From Coleofasciculaceae cyanobacterium (lineage in GTDB: Bacteria > Cyanobacteriota > Cyanobacteriia > Cyanobacteriales > Xenococcaceae), in NCBI GenBank assembly GCA_036703275.1, contig DATNPK010000112.1:62001-126000 (forward strand): 64,000 nt of DNA. Reading direction: 5' to 3'. The notes under the pieces are model-generated. The model was given only the letters and a program-made list of their open reading frames with translations. It was not told where the DNA came from and did no database searches. The first letter of the stretch is position 1. Every line of letters starts with the position of its first letter. Made by a program: the position numbers and the translations under genes. Of the stretch, positions 45,732 to 55,634 are shown piece after piece.

Positions 45732-46625
45732 ATGCTTAACGACAGCGAATATTTTCAAGAAGCAGCAGCGACTCGCGTTCGGATTCTTAGTGAAGCCCTG
45801 CCCTATATTCAAAAATTTGCTAAGCGAACCATTGTGATTAAATATGGTGGTGCAGCAATGAAAGATAGTAGCCTCAAGACGAAGGTAATCAACGATGTGG
45901 TTTTTCTTTCCTGTATCGGAGTGCGCCCCGTAGTCATTCACGGAGGAGGACCTGAAATCAATACCTGGCTACAGAAAATAAATATTCAGCCCTTGTTTAA
46001 GGATGGATTACGGGTCACTGATGCTGCAACCATGGATGTAGTAGAAATGGTTCTAGCAGGTAGAGTAAACAAAGATCTAGTATCACTAATTAATCGTGCG
46101 GGAGCTTTGGCAGTAGGTCTGTGTGGTAAAGATGGTAATTTAATTCAAGCCCGTCCAGTTGGCAAAGAAGGAGTCGGCTTTGTGGGGGAAGTTACTAACA
46201 TTAATACAGGATTAATTGAAACATTAGTTAGCAGTGGTTATGTTCCAGTAATTTCTAGCGTTGCTGCGGACGAAAATGGACAGGCGTATAACATTAATGC
46301 CGATACAGTAGCGGGGGAAATTGCCGCAGCTTTACAGGCAGAAAAGCTAATCCTCTTAACTGATACTTCAGGGATATTGTATGACTATCACGAGCCATCA
46401 ACCCTAATCAAAAAATTAGATATCCAAAAAGCAAGAGAGTTAATTCAACAGGGAATTGTCTCAGGAGGGATGATTCCCAAAGTTTCTTGCTGTGTGCGAT
46501 CGCTGGCACAAGGAGTTAAGGCAGCTCACATTCTCGATGGTCGTTTACCTCATTCATTACTGCTAGAAATTCTTACCGATGAAGGAATTGGTTCGATGAT
46601 CGTAGCATCGGAATTGATGAACTAA
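45732..46625 (+). CDS. argB: Acetylglutamate kinase
   Basis: 297 residues. Amino-acid-kinase fold: [11 protein letters not shown] (phosphate loop), [43 protein letters not shown] and LTDTSGIL, with SGGMIPKV near the end. The N-terminal helix ([22 protein letters not shown]) is that of the hexameric, arginine-inhibited type, which in cyanobacteria is relieved by the signal protein PII (GlnB). It phosphorylates N-acetylglutamate, the controlling step of arginine synthesis. Confidence 0.96.
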   Translation: MLNDSEYFQEAAATRVRILSEALPYIQKFAKRTIVIKYGGAAMKDSSLKTKVINDVVFLSCIGVRPVVIHGGGPEINTWLQKINIQPLFKDGLRVTDAATMDVVEMVLAGRVNKDLVSLINRAGALAVGLCGKDGNLIQARPVGKEGVGFVGEVTNINTGLIETLVSSGYVPVISSVAADENGQAYNINADTVAGEIAAALQAEKLILLTDTSGILYDYHEPSTLIKKLDIQKARELIQQGIVSGGMIPKVSCCVRSLAQGVKAAHILDGRLPHSLLLEILTDEGIGSMIVASELMN

Positions 46626-46691
46626 AAATTATTATTCAACAGTTAACCCAGCCAGTTGATAGACCATGAGCTAATTAAACTATTAATTAAA

Positions 46692-47105
46692 CTATTTACG
46701 AATAACTCGAATATAGTTATCGGAGTTGCGGTAGCTTTCGGAATAGTTTGATGGGTTGATGATGATTACAGTACCTCTTCTGTGGCGATCTCCACGAGGA
46801 TGAGGATGGTAATGGTCGTGACCGTATTTATATTCGTGATCTCTATATTCTCGATCGCCATAATAACCACGTCGATCGTATCTGCTTTCAGGAAGAGGAA
46901 TATGAGTTCGGGGGCGGAGATTTAGAGGAGTTGGCCCATCGATCTGGCTACGGACACCGACTTGAGCTAGCTCAAAGCTACCCTGAATAAGCTCTGGTGT
47001 TGCCTGTGCTGCTGAGGATTCTATGATGCTAAATGCTCCTAGAGAAATAGCTAAAGCACCTAAAAGCGATCGCCAGTTAAATTTATTTCGATATTGTTTA
47101 CCCAT
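46692..47105 (-). CDS. Secreted His/Tyr/Arg-rich hypothetical protein
   Basis: 137 residues with a signal peptide (about 1-35; core LLGALAISLGAFSIIESSAAQA). The mature part is of low complexity, with RYDRRGYYGDREYRDHEYK and HDHYHPHPRGDRHRRG (about 86-112), a His/Tyr/Arg-rich stretch that might bind metal or polyanions, then a short hydrophobic VIIINPSNY strand. No family was recognised. Divergent from the TPR-like gene. Confidence 0.6.
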   Translation of the reverse strand: MGKQYRNKFNWRSLLGALAISLGAFSIIESSAAQATPELIQGSFELAQVGVRSQIDGPTPLNLRPRTHIPLPESRYDRRGYYGDREYRDHEYKYGHDHYHPHPRGDRHRRGTVIIINPSNYSESYRNSDNYIRVIRK

Positions 47106-47190
47106 AATCTGTTGCTTTGATCTTGAATACTAGAAGTAAATTATTTAATAATGAATTTAAGTAATTACCACAGTATATTGATATATTAAC

Positions 47191-47709
47191 GTGACGGCAG
47201 ATAACCAAGAAAAGTTTCAGCAAAAATACCAAGCGGGAAAACAAGCTTTAGAAAGAGGACAATATCGCCTCAGTATTGAAAATTTAGAAGCTGCCCAAGA
47301 ATTAGTTGCACCTAATTCTCGTCGGGGTGGAAAAGCCAAAATTTGGTTAGTTACCGCTTATCAAGCAGCCAATAAAATCGATGAGGCGATCGCTTTAGCT
47401 CAAGACTTAATTACTCATCCTGACACCCAAACCCGCGAACAGGCAAAGCAGATCCTTTATATTATTAAAGCTCCTGTACTGGAGCGACCTAAAGAATGGA
47501 TGAGCGAAATTCCCGATTTAGCCAAAGCAGACGAAGGCGCATCTCGTTATGTTGCAGCCAAACAGAAACTCTCGTCCCAACCTGTTGAACTAGAACTTGA
47601 GGATCTTGAACCCTCTCCCACTGATGCTCCAGATAATCAGTTTGTTTGGTTTGCCTTAATCTTAGTGATTTTAATTATTGGCAGTTTGGTCTGGCTAAGT
47701 AAAGTTTAA
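47191..47709 (+). CDS. Tail-anchored helical repeat (TPR-like) protein
   Basis: 172 residues. The N-terminal half looks like two to three TPR-type helix pairs (YQAGKQALERGQYRLSIENLEAA, AKIWLVTAYQAANKIDEAIALA). An acidic linker (about 128-145) leads to one C-terminal membrane helix, FVWFALILVILIIGSLVWL, so the repeats probably face the cytoplasm. The start is GTG 47191. A conserved-looking cyanobacterial protein without assigned function. Confidence 0.65.
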   Translation: MTADNQEKFQQKYQAGKQALERGQYRLSIENLEAAQELVAPNSRRGGKAKIWLVTAYQAANKIDEAIALAQDLITHPDTQTREQAKQILYIIKAPVLERPKEWMSEIPDLAKADEGASRYVAAKQKLSSQPVELELEDLEPSPTDAPDNQFVWFALILVILIIGSLVWLSKV

Positions 47710-47765
47710 TTAACACTAAATCCGATTGATCGAGTACTGTTGACTTAAAGTAGCTATAACTCTTC

Positions 47766-47915
47766 TGATGTTATCCCCTTGTCTATTACGGATACACTTA
47801 CGGATATACCATGCACGGGAATCATGCACGGGCTAGTCTATTACGGATTCCGTGCCTGATTAGCTCCTTACCTCGCGTCACCGCTTCGCAAACGCGTCGC
47901 GAAGCGATACCCGAT
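47766..47915. repeat. GC-rich mosaic repeat cluster
   Basis: The first 26 bases (47766-47791) match the reverse complement of 61111-61136 with one difference. Next come two copies of ATGCACGGG, two of CTATTACGGAT, GATTAGCTCCTTACCTCGCGTC (compare 18353-18375) and TTCGCAAACGCGTCGCGAAGCG, the last sharing GCAAACGCGTCGC with the 57.03 kb cluster in inverted form. No gene. Confidence 0.7.
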
Positions 47916-47927
47916 ATTGGCTGACTT

Positions 47928-48869
47928 CTAACTGGCAACCCCTGTGCCAAAAAACTTGGGTGGTTCATCTAGGGTATAAACAGTTGTTTCTGCTGCGATC
48001 GCTTGACGAATATATAAAGGGGTTTGCATAATACCTAAAAGAGTCATCCCGTCGATAAAACGATAACCTCCAATGGTTTTTGTTTCAAGTAAACGATCTA
48101 CTAATTCTGGCTGGGGTTGACCATCGATCGGCTCGTCAGAACAAAGCGCAAATCCCCAAGCACGACCATAAGAAGGAGTCGGTGCCGATAGAGAAGTTAC
48201 ATTACTAAATACTGATTTGAGAGTATTAATCAGACGAGCATGATCCTTAACTTCTGGCGGAGATATTGGGCCAGCTTGAACCATAACAAAACCGCCAGGG
48301 TTGAGTACTCTTTTTAATTTGGTAAAATATTCCTTGGTAAACAGGGCAAACGATGGCCCGGATTCAATCGGATCGCTGAGATCGGAAATAATCAGATCCC
48401 AGGTTTCGGTAGTAGTGTCTAAAACCTCAAGCGCATCGGCAATCATCAGGTTCACACGAGGATCGGCAAAAGCGTTTTGGTGCATTTCAGGGAGGTGCTG
48501 CTTGCAGGCTTCTACTACTTCTCCATCAATATCAATCATTGTCACTTGCTCAACACTTTGCCACCTTAAAACTTCACGGATAGTTGCACCTTCGCCACCG
48601 CCCAAAACTAAAATTCTTTGTGGATTTTGATGGGCAATTAAGCCTGGATGTACTAAAGATTCATGATAAATAAACTCGTCCACGGTACAGGACTGCCATT
48701 TGCCATCTAAAACTAGTCCTTTGCCAAAAGCCCCCGTCTCGACGATGTACATTTCTTGATAAGGTGTCTGTTGATATGCCAGAACCTTACTCACTCCATG
48801 AGTGTAGATGTCCCAAGGAGTTATATATTCGTTGATCCATAGATCTGCTTTAAGTTGGCTACCAGACAT
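47928..48869 (-). CDS. speE: Polyamine aminopropyltransferase (spermidine synthase)
   Basis: 313 residues from ATG 48869 (MSGSQLKADLWINEY); an in-frame Met at 48917 would add a hydrophobic stretch not typical of the family. The SAM-binding core shows VLGGGEGATIREVLRW and VTMIDIDGEVVEACK, the catalytic Asp loop LIISDLSDPIESGPS, and YHESLVHPG of the N-terminal barrel. It transfers the aminopropyl group from decarboxylated SAM to putrescine or a related amine. The DLSDP loop and extended C-terminus leave the exact polyamine product open. Confidence 0.88.
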   Translation of the reverse strand: MSGSQLKADLWINEYITPWDIYTHGVSKVLAYQQTPYQEMYIVETGAFGKGLVLDGKWQSCTVDEFIYHESLVHPGLIAHQNPQRILVLGGGEGATIREVLRWQSVEQVTMIDIDGEVVEACKQHLPEMHQNAFADPRVNLMIADALEVLDTTTETWDLIISDLSDPIESGPSFALFTKEYFTKLKRVLNPGGFVMVQAGPISPPEVKDHARLINTLKSVFSNVTSLSAPTPSYGRAWGFALCSDEPIDGQPQPELVDRLLETKTIGGYRFIDGMTLLGIMQTPLYIRQAIAAETTVYTLDEPPKFFGTGVAS

Positions 48870-49007
48870 ATATAAAAGAATGAACAATAAAGGATGATGA
48901 ATAAATAAGCATAGCAAATGTATAGTAATGCCCGTTTGCTATCTCATTTCTGTTTTATACTGCCTGGCTTAACCAGGTAAAACTGATTAATTTTAACTTA
49001 AAAGTCT

Positions 49008-49301
49008 TTAGCTAAAATCCTTGTCTTGAAGGCTTTGATAGCGATAAAAATTCAAAATATCCAGTAAAATGCCAACAATGCTTACGGTAATGCCTAGAGT
49101 TAATACGCCCTGAACTGGCTTCCCGTCACCAAATACTGCTAAAAAATTTAAAATATGAAGCATTCCTTGTTCGCTTACCAACAAAAATCCTGGAACATAG
49201 CTAGTTAAAATTAAAAGTCCAAGTAAACTGCCAATCACGAGTACTGGCGCAGCAAAGCTGATCAAAGTAGTTAAAAACAAAGAAAGAAATAAATTTGACA
49301 C
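49008..49301 (-). CDS. Small polytopic membrane protein, hypothetical
   Basis: 97 residues with two long hydrophobic segments (about 5-43, probably two helices, and 65-85) joined by a short loop LVSEQGMLHILNFLAVFGDG. The start is GTG 49301. PsbZ was considered and rejected on length and sequence. No family is assigned. It stands alone downstream of about 250 AT-rich bases shared with rph. Confidence 0.55.
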   Translation of the reverse strand: MSNLFLSLFLTTLISFAAPVLVIGSLLGLLILTSYVPGFLLVSEQGMLHILNFLAVFGDGKPVQGVLTLGITVSIVGILLDILNFYRYQSLQDKDFS

Positions 49302-49652
49302 AACTTATATAAATGATTTTGATGAAAGTATCTGTCAAACAAAGGCTGGTTTGAGCTCATGCCCTACCTACCTACTTACTTACACAATATAAGTAAAAAT
49401 TGTCTTTATCAGGGAATTTCAAAAATCTTAAATAATCATTACTAGTTCAGAGTAAGCTTTACTATTCTTAAGCTTTGTAGCCAAAAATACATTAAATAAT
49501 CTAATGATTATTAGCTATTTTCAGTCAGACTAGAAGTAATTTTTAATCTAATTATGAAATTGGTTAAGAACTGTCTCAACTTGCAACACTATCGATTTAA
49601 ACTTCACCACTATTTGTCAGACTTGAGTATCGATCAGTTTAGGAGCCGTATT

Positions 49653-50378
49653 TTGTCCTGGAAACGTCTAGATGCTCGCCAACCAAGTCAACTTCGCAGT
49701 CATAGTTTTCAGTTGGATTTTATCGAAAATCCCTTGTCATCCGTAATTATTGAATGTGGCAAGACTAAGGTTCTCTGCACTGTAAGCGTTGAGGACCGAG
49801 TTCCCAAATTTTTGCTCAATAGTGGTCAGGCATGGCTTACTGCCGAATACAGGATGCTACCAGGAGCGACTAACACGCGCCATTCACGGGAACTGATGAA
49901 GCTTTCAGGGCGTACCCAAGAAATCCAAAGGTTAATTGGGCGCAGTTTGAGAGCCGCAATAAATCTTCAAGGGTTGGGAGAAAAAACGATTACGATTGAT
50001 GCTGATGTTCTTCAGGCTGATGCAGGAACACGCACCGCATCGATTACGGGAAGCTATGTAGCGTTAGCCCATGGAATTAATAAATTGATTGCCGCAGGAA
50101 AGATTAAAAAATCTTCCTTAATCGAACCTGTGGCGGCGGTATCGGTAGGATTAATTGATGGAGAAGCGTTTTTGGATTTAGACTATTCAGAAGACGTGGC
50201 AGCGGATGTAGATTTAAACGTGGTGATGAATGGCAAACTAGAACTGATTGAAATTCAAGGTACAGCTGAGTCTAATAGTATGACGCGATCGCAATTAAAC
50301 AAGATGCTAGATTTGGCAGAGAAAGGAATTAAAGAATTACTCCAAGCACAAGAGACTGCATTATTAAGTAAACGGTAG
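49653..50378 (+). CDS. rph: Ribonuclease PH
   Basis: 241 residues from TTG 49653, preceded by AGGAG at 49641-49645, and matching the family N-terminus ([14 protein letters not shown]). An ATG at 49554 keeps the frame open and adds 33 residues with no resemblance to the family; it may be used but is less likely. Motifs: [60 protein letters not shown] and [18 protein letters not shown]. It is a phosphorolytic 3' exonuclease that trims tRNA ends. Followed by a small hairpin and a membrane protein gene. Confidence 0.9.
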   Translation: MSWKRLDARQPSQLRSHSFQLDFIENPLSSVIIECGKTKVLCTVSVEDRVPKFLLNSGQAWLTAEYRMLPGATNTRHSRELMKLSGRTQEIQRLIGRSLRAAINLQGLGEKTITIDADVLQADAGTRTASITGSYVALAHGINKLIAAGKIKKSSLIEPVAAVSVGLIDGEAFLDLDYSEDVAADVDLNVVMNGKLELIEIQGTAESNSMTRSQLNKMLDLAEKGIKELLQAQETALLSKR

Positions 50379-50380
50379 AA

Positions 50381-50400
50381 ACGTTCGTTCAATCGAACGT
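50381..50400 (+). terminator. Short hairpin between rph and the next gene
   Basis: ACGTTCG (50381-50387) pairs with CGAACGT (50394-50400) around a six-base loop. No T-run follows and a gene starts 22 bases later, so it may attenuate or protect mRNA rather than terminate. Confidence 0.45.
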
Positions 50401-50422
50401 CCCTATAGAGGTAACAATAATC

Positions 50423-50674
50423 ATGAAGCTCGAATTTAATACCGAGTCAACTAACGTTTGGGATTATAAACCCCGATGGTGTCAACCTTGGTCAATTATG
50501 CTCACCGGGATCACAATCATTGCTGGTAGCTGGCTAGTGTTACACACTATTTGGCTGACTATTGCTATTTCTTTGGCGATTATTACCTGGTGGGTATACT
50601 TTTTAATTCTTTACCCCAAGGCATTTGCCGAATACATAGCAACTAAGCAAACTAAAGTGAATTTAGAGCGCTAA
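50423..50674 (+). CDS. Small conserved membrane protein (DUF6737-like)
   Basis: 83 residues. NVWDYKPRWCQPWSIMLTG at 11-29 is a well-conserved cyanobacterial signature that I associate, with moderate certainty, with DUF6737. Two transmembrane helices follow (about 24-42 and 47-65). It lies 44 bases after rph on the same strand and may be co-transcribed. Function unknown. Confidence 0.65.
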   Translation: MKLEFNTESTNVWDYKPRWCQPWSIMLTGITIIAGSWLVLHTIWLTIAISLAIITWWVYFLILYPKAFAEYIATKQTKVNLER

Positions 50675-50713
50675 CTAGATAAACTTCTAGATGATAAAAA
50701 TTTATCTAGTTAG
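50671..50713 (+). terminator. 13-base stem containing the stop codon of the preceding gene
   Basis: CTAACTAGATAAA (50671-50683) pairs perfectly with TTTATCTAGTTAG (50701-50713). The left arm overlaps the TAA stop at 50672-50674. Good stem strength, but the T-run is poor; a terminator or 3'-end stabiliser is likely. Confidence 0.55.
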
Positions 50714-50755
50714 CAATTCTTAAGCTAACAGCTACCAAGCACGGAAAATCAACAA

Positions 50756-51388
50756 TTATGATGTAGAAGAAACGGTTTGACGCTTGAACATCTCCTTAAG
50801 TACCAAAGCAGGATCTACATAACCACCGTTGTGCTTGAGTACCCAATGTAAGTGTGGTCCAGTAGTGCGCCCACTCATTCCAATACGACCTATTCTGGCA
50901 CCTACGGGAATGTTTTGTCCTGCGGCAATCTGAATTCCTCCATCTCGATCGAGTAAAAATGTGCCGCTGCTAGAATCTTCAACGTAGCCTTCCAAATGAC
51001 AGTAAACGTGCTGCCATTCACCAGACTGAATCGCGATTGATGTGCCACACGCCGTATTGTCAGATACTTCGAGAACCTTTCCGCCCCACCAGCTACGAAT
51101 ATAGCTACCACGAGGAGCTGCTAGATCTAAGCCGTTATGAAACTGGCGTTCTCCCGTCACGGGAGAAGTGCGATAGCCGAAACCAGAGGTGTAAGATTGA
51201 AAATTTTCTACGGGAAAAGAACCTTTATCCCAAATAGCTGAAACCTCCTGGGCGATTAGATTCTCTTTTGGTACATTTGATGCCTGTAATTGAAAATTTC
51301 CCCAATGATTAATTATCAGAGAAATTAATAAAGTCGTAGCAATAAAAGCTAACCAGCGACTCCATCGAACTTTAAATCTGTAGATCAT
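50756..51388 (-). CDS. M23 family murein peptidase
   Basis: 210 residues. An N-terminal signal anchor (about 10-27) exports a LytM-type domain. Zinc and catalytic residues are visible in RQFHNGLDLAAP (H and D), the VYCHLEGY strand and GPHLHWVLKHNGGYVDP. M23 peptidases cut the peptide cross-links of peptidoglycan or, when degenerate, activate amidases. Here the motifs look complete. No SH3 or LysM binding domain. Stand-alone gene. Confidence 0.88.
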   Translation of the reverse strand: MIYRFKVRWSRWLAFIATTLLISLIINHWGNFQLQASNVPKENLIAQEVSAIWDKGSFPVENFQSYTSGFGYRTSPVTGERQFHNGLDLAAPRGSYIRSWWGGKVLEVSDNTACGTSIAIQSGEWQHVYCHLEGYVEDSSSGTFLLDRDGGIQIAAGQNIPVGARIGRIGMSGRTTGPHLHWVLKHNGGYVDPALVLKEMFKRQTVSSTS

Positions 51389-51741
51389 GTATTTTGGCTC
51401 AATTAATATAACAATTTACGCTTATTAGCTTTAATGTTTGATTACTCGTCCTATTGATGGAATTGAAATTTAAAAGTTTCCATCTATTAATTAGCAAAAA
51501 ATAGATAATTTTTAAGTAATAACTGGTAAACAAATCACTCAAGTTAACAGTTTTCTAGTTAAATTTAATTGCCTCAACCAAATATACTGTGAAATTTTTA
51601 GACTAGCAAGATAAAACTAAGTATTTATACTAGAAAAGTAGTCCAGCTTTTCAGGTAACTCAATTAATAAAGTTTTGTTTAAATTGTTTAAAATTCTTCA
51701 GACTAATTAAGATACATTTAGAATAGGTAGCTATAAATATT
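51389..51741. other. Gene-free AT-rich stretch
   Basis: About 350 bases between divergent genes (M23 peptidase and a membrane protein). Strongly AT-rich, no palindrome, repeat or short gene that I can support; promoters for both genes presumably lie here. Confidence 0.4.
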
Positions 51742-52140
51742 ATGCGAATAAATATTATCCCTTTTTCTTTTGAACTAGACACGGTAAGCTTAGCAGGTAG
51801 CTGTATTTGGTCATTAGCTCTTTATATCGGTTTAGATTCAACCAAAAAATGGATTAGTAACCAATTGGAGCGATGGTTTAACTTCGCAGAGGGATGGCTA
51901 TACACGTCTACAGAAGAATTTGAGGCAACTCGTCCTGCCAGAGAATCACAGAATGCGTTTTATGCTTCGGTGTTTAGCATTGTGCCTTTTTTGGTTGCAG
52001 GGGTGTTAACTAATTGGTTAACTGATATTAGCTTTGGGGGCAGTAGTTGGGCGATCGCTTTAGGAATTATGACCTGTGCGATTTGTAGCTTATTTGCTTT
52101 AGCTAATCAAGATTATGACGATTATGAAGACGAGGATTAA
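51742..52140 (+). CDS. Conserved membrane protein with acidic C-terminus, hypothetical
   Basis: 132 residues. A hydrophobic segment near 14-30, an amphipathic linker (GLDSTKKWISNQLERWFNFAEGWLYTSTEEFEATRPARESQNAFYAS, about 31-76), then two helices (about 77-92 and 100-120) and an acidic tail (DYDDYEDED). The linker with TRPARESQ looks like a conserved core. No family name is assigned. Confidence 0.55.
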   Translation: MRINIIPFSFELDTVSLAGSCIWSLALYIGLDSTKKWISNQLERWFNFAEGWLYTSTEEFEATRPARESQNAFYASVFSIVPFLVAGVLTNWLTDISFGGSSWAIALGIMTCAICSLFALANQDYDDYEDED

Positions 52141-52223
52141 GAATCAAGAGTTGTACTTTCTTTAGTTTCCTAATCCCCATTCAGCAAAAACCTTAATTGA
52201 AAATCGCTGGATCAACAGTTATC

Positions 52224-52673
52224 TTATTCGTAGAGCCAGGATTTTCTTACAGGTTCCCAGTTGATTAATTCTGATTCATCAAACCAAAGCGCAACTTCTG
52301 TCTGAGCAGTTTCCAGCGCATCAGAGCCATGAATTAAATTACGCCCGATGCTAACTCCAAGATCGCCACGAATTGAACCAGGGGCGGCGGAGACAGGGTT
52401 AGTTGCGCCAATAATGTTTCTGGCAGCAGCAATTACCGCGTCACCTTCCCAAACCATCGCAATTACGGGAGCGGAGGTGATAAATTCAACCAAGCCTTGA
52501 AAAAAGGGTCTTTCTCGATGAACATCGTAGTGTTTTTCTGCTAGTTCACGGGAAACTTGCATCATTTTTAGTCCCACTAAGGTAAAACCTTTGGATTCAA
52601 AACGATGAATAATTTTTCCTGTCAGATGACGCTGTACGCCATCAGGCTTGATCATAATAAAAGTGCGTTCCAT
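52224..52673 (-). CDS. ndk: Nucleoside diphosphate kinase
   Basis: 149 residues, canonical size. [19 protein letters not shown] at the start, [18 protein letters not shown], and the active-site His in [17 protein letters not shown]. It transfers the gamma-phosphate of ATP to other nucleoside diphosphates. All nucleotide-binding residues appear conserved. Single gene upstream of ddl on the same strand order (ddl, then ndk), about 87 bases apart. Confidence 0.97.
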   Translation of the reverse strand: MERTFIMIKPDGVQRHLTGKIIHRFESKGFTLVGLKMMQVSRELAEKHYDVHRERPFFQGLVEFITSAPVIAMVWEGDAVIAAARNIIGATNPVSAAPGSIRGDLGVSIGRNLIHGSDALETAQTEVALWFDESELINWEPVRKSWLYE

Positions 52674-52759
52674 AATCTCCTTGGTATTTGGTTACAAAAA
52701 ATCACAAACTTCAGATTACCCCAGATTGCTGCTGTTTTATCTTTTAGTTTGATCGGTGG

Positions 52760-53878
52760 TTAATTATTGTTCGCGCGATAACGTTCTATGGCTAATTCAA
52801 CTAAGCGGTCAACTAGTTCGGGAAAGGAAACTCCGCTGTGCGCCCAAAGTCGGGGATACATACTGGTAGCAGTAAAGCCTGGTAAGGTATTAATTTCATT
52901 GATAAAAATTTCTGCTGTGTCTTCGAGATAAAAGAAGTCAACTCTAGCTAATCCTGCTGCGTCTACCGCCATAAACGCTTCAATTGCCATTTCTTGAATG
53001 CGATCGGCGATCGCTTGAGGAACATTGGCGGGAATATGTAGCTGGGCTGCGCCTTCGGTGTACTTGGTTTCGTAATCATAAAAGTCGCTGGCAAAGGTGA
53101 TTTCTCCCACAACAGAAGCCTGGGGATGCTCGTTACCTAGTACAGCACATTCAATTTCTCTGGCATTAATTCCTGCTTCGACTACTATACGACGGTCATA
53201 GCTAGCCGCATTATCTAAAGCTGATTCTAATTCAGCACGCGATCTCACCTTGGCAATTCCCACCGACGAACCTAAATTAGCGGGTTTGACAAAACAGGGA
53301 TAGCCTAATTTTGCCTCTAGATCATCGCAGAGTTTGGGGTAAATACAAGGATTTGAATATATTTGCGATCTATTTACCGCTACATAGTCTACCTGGGGTA
53401 ATCCTGCTTGAGTAAACGCCATTTTCATGGCAATTTTATCCATTCCCAAAGCTGAACCTAGTACCCCCGAACCAACAAAGGGAACGTTCATCAAGCTAAG
53501 TAAACCCTGTACTGTACCATCTTCGCCATTAGGTCCATGCAAAACAGGAAACCAGACATCAATCTCACAATAGCTGAAGTTTTGTCCTGGAGGAGATAAA
53601 GCAGAAAAACCCCTGGTTGTCAGTTTGCTTGTCTTTTCGCTGACTGCCGTAGCTTCTTGCGCCGTCAACAGTGATGGTTTGCCCGAAGTTAATACCTGTT
53701 GAGCTAGATTGGTAGATTGCCAAGTACCGCTTTTATCAATGTATATTGGCAGAATATCATATTTAGCTTGGTTTTCTCCCTGTTCTAAAGCAGAAGCGAT
53801 CGCCCTTGCCGAAGTAATTGATACTTCATGTTCTCCTGAACAACCGCCGAATAATAAGCCAACTTTTCGTTTTGCCAT
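52760..53878 (-). CDS. ddl: D-alanine--D-alanine ligase
   Basis: 372 residues. ATP-grasp enzyme: [70 protein letters not shown] and [12 protein letters not shown]. It joins two D-alanines for peptidoglycan precursors. Length is within the normal range for the longer DdlA-type. The EVSITSA and NTLPGFT motifs exclude D-Ala-D-Lac ligases only by inference. Upstream of ndk. Confidence 0.95.
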   Translation of the reverse strand: MAKRKVGLLFGGCSGEHEVSITSARAIASALEQGENQAKYDILPIYIDKSGTWQSTNLAQQVLTSGKPSLLTAQEATAVSEKTSKLTTRGFSALSPPGQNFSYCEIDVWFPVLHGPNGEDGTVQGLLSLMNVPFVGSGVLGSALGMDKIAMKMAFTQAGLPQVDYVAVNRSQIYSNPCIYPKLCDDLEAKLGYPCFVKPANLGSSVGIAKVRSRAELESALDNAASYDRRIVVEAGINAREIECAVLGNEHPQASVVGEITFASDFYDYETKYTEGAAQLHIPANVPQAIADRIQEMAIEAFMAVDAAGLARVDFFYLEDTAEIFINEINTLPGFTATSMYPRLWAHSGVSFPELVDRLVELAIERYRANNN

Positions 53879-54009
53879 AAACTCTTATCACCAAAATCTC
53901 ACCAGTAATGCTACATCATCTTTTTATTTTTGGTGGAAGATTAATTATTGGCGGCAAGGTCTTAATTGAACTGTAGCAATCTGTAATCATTACATTGACT
54001 AGAAGTCAA

Positions 54010-55500
54010 TTAAATATTCAGCAAATTTCCCAAAGCACTTGGAAGAGGTAAGACGATTAAAATTAATAATGCCAAAGCGATTAATCCGCCAAAGTCTCGT
54101 TTATTATCTAGTTCGGTAACATCATTAAGAGCAGGCTGATCGATCAAAGGAATTAACCACATGATGATTGTCCAAACCCAAAAATAAGGATGTATCAAAG
54201 CAAACAACAAAGCCAAAATTCGGGCAACTTGTCCTACAGCGATCGCGGTTTTTTGTCCAAACACAGCATGAACAATATGCCCCCCATCTAGCTGCCCGAT
54301 AGGCATAAGGTTAATGGCAGTAATAAACAAACCAACACAGCCTGCCGTTGCTAATGGATGCAGTTGAATTCCCATTTCTGTCGTCAAAGCTGAACCTAAG
54401 GCCAATTTTGCCAGTAGACTCAAGAAAAAAGATAACCGAGGATCTTGAGCTTGAATGTTAAAAGCAGATGATTCTTCGAGGGGAACGACTTTGGAAAGAG
54501 ACAGACCCCAAATGAGTGCTGGAATAATAACTAGTAAGCCTGATAAAGAACCAACAACTGCCGTATCAAATAAAGCTTTACGATGGGGAATAGGCGTTCT
54601 CCTCTGGACAATTGCGCCTAATGTTCCCAAAGAAAAACTATCAAGTAGAAACGGGAAGGGAATAAAATAAGGCAGGGTAGTACGAATTTCATAGTACGCA
54701 GCCACGAAATAGTGACTGAATTTTTGGAGAGCAATAATCAGTAATAAAGGCAGACTATAGGTGAACCCTTTAACTAATGCGCCTGGATTAGACAGTAGTT
54801 CTTCGGAAGTTGTACCGTCAATACTAGCGCCCGCCACCGTAGTAGTTAATAGGGTAATCAAAAACATCGTTACGGCAAATCCAACCCGCAAATCATGGTG
54901 AAGTTTACCTGCCTCAGCCGCTTTGGCTTCAGGATTAGGCACTAGGGCGAAAAATGGTTTACCCTTGAGACTTTCTTGGAAAATTAGAAAAAAGCGATCG
55001 CCGAAAGCCTGTTCAACGTTTTCTCTAATTTCGTTATAAGCTTTTTCTGGAAGAGTTTTCAGCTTTCCACGACAGAAAATTGCTTGCGGACGGTAATCAA
55101 TATTTTGGAGGTAATAAATATTCCAAGGAAAACAATTGCGCAGAGTTGTTTCTTCTTGACTATCAATCGGACGAGGTTCTGGATTTTTGGTTAATTTTTG
55201 AGCTATGGCAAGTTTTGGGGTTTGTTCTGAGGCAGATTTTTGAGTCGCTTTTACCGGTCTACCTCTTTGTATTAGCCAACCATACAAAAAAGTAGAGAAA
55301 ATCAAGGGAATTAAAAATACTAGTAAAGGCAAAGGCTGTTCTTCGCCAAAAATATACGTCCATGTAGTCCAAATAAAGGAAGGCAGCATAATCACCAACC
55401 AACATAACCAAACTGGGGTATTGGTTTTATCTTTTATACTTCGATCGACGATAAAATAAGCAATAGGGCTTAAGATAATCAAAATTAACCATAGTTTCAT
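54010..55500 (-). CDS. M50/S2P-like membrane protein lacking HExxH
   Basis: 496 residues. Two N-terminal helices (about 2-18 and 31-50) and one near 57-77, a soluble region (80-205), then a multi-helix site-2-protease-like domain. The position of the zinc motif HExxH reads Q259-K-F-S-H263, so first His and Glu are replaced. The distal motif N397-L-M-P-I-G-Q-L-D405-G-G-H is kept. The overall layout matches EGY-type S2P homologues of cyanobacteria and chloroplasts, and EGY3 of plants likewise lacks the zinc site. It is therefore probably a non-proteolytic pseudoprotease. Stand-alone gene. Confidence 0.8.
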   Translation of the reverse strand: MKLWLILIILSPIAYFIVDRSIKDKTNTPVWLCWLVIMLPSFIWTTWTYIFGEEQPLPLLVFLIPLIFSTFLYGWLIQRGRPVKATQKSASEQTPKLAIAQKLTKNPEPRPIDSQEETTLRNCFPWNIYYLQNIDYRPQAIFCRGKLKTLPEKAYNEIRENVEQAFGDRFFLIFQESLKGKPFFALVPNPEAKAAEAGKLHHDLRVGFAVTMFLITLLTTTVAGASIDGTTSEELLSNPGALVKGFTYSLPLLLIIALQKFSHYFVAAYYEIRTTLPYFIPFPFLLDSFSLGTLGAIVQRRTPIPHRKALFDTAVVGSLSGLLVIIPALIWGLSLSKVVPLEESSAFNIQAQDPRLSFFLSLLAKLALGSALTTEMGIQLHPLATAGCVGLFITAINLMPIGQLDGGHIVHAVFGQKTAIAVGQVARILALLFALIHPYFWVWTIIMWLIPLIDQPALNDVTELDNKRDFGGLIALALLILIVLPLPSALGNLLNI

Positions 55501-55634
55501 AACAAGCCTTCCGAATCGGTTGAAAAAATTCCTTTGGTGATAATTGTTTTGGACAGTGGAATAAGTAAATTAAATATATGAATATAGAATAAAAATGCAA
55601 TCAGACAATAATTTAAACTATCTCAGTTTCTAGA

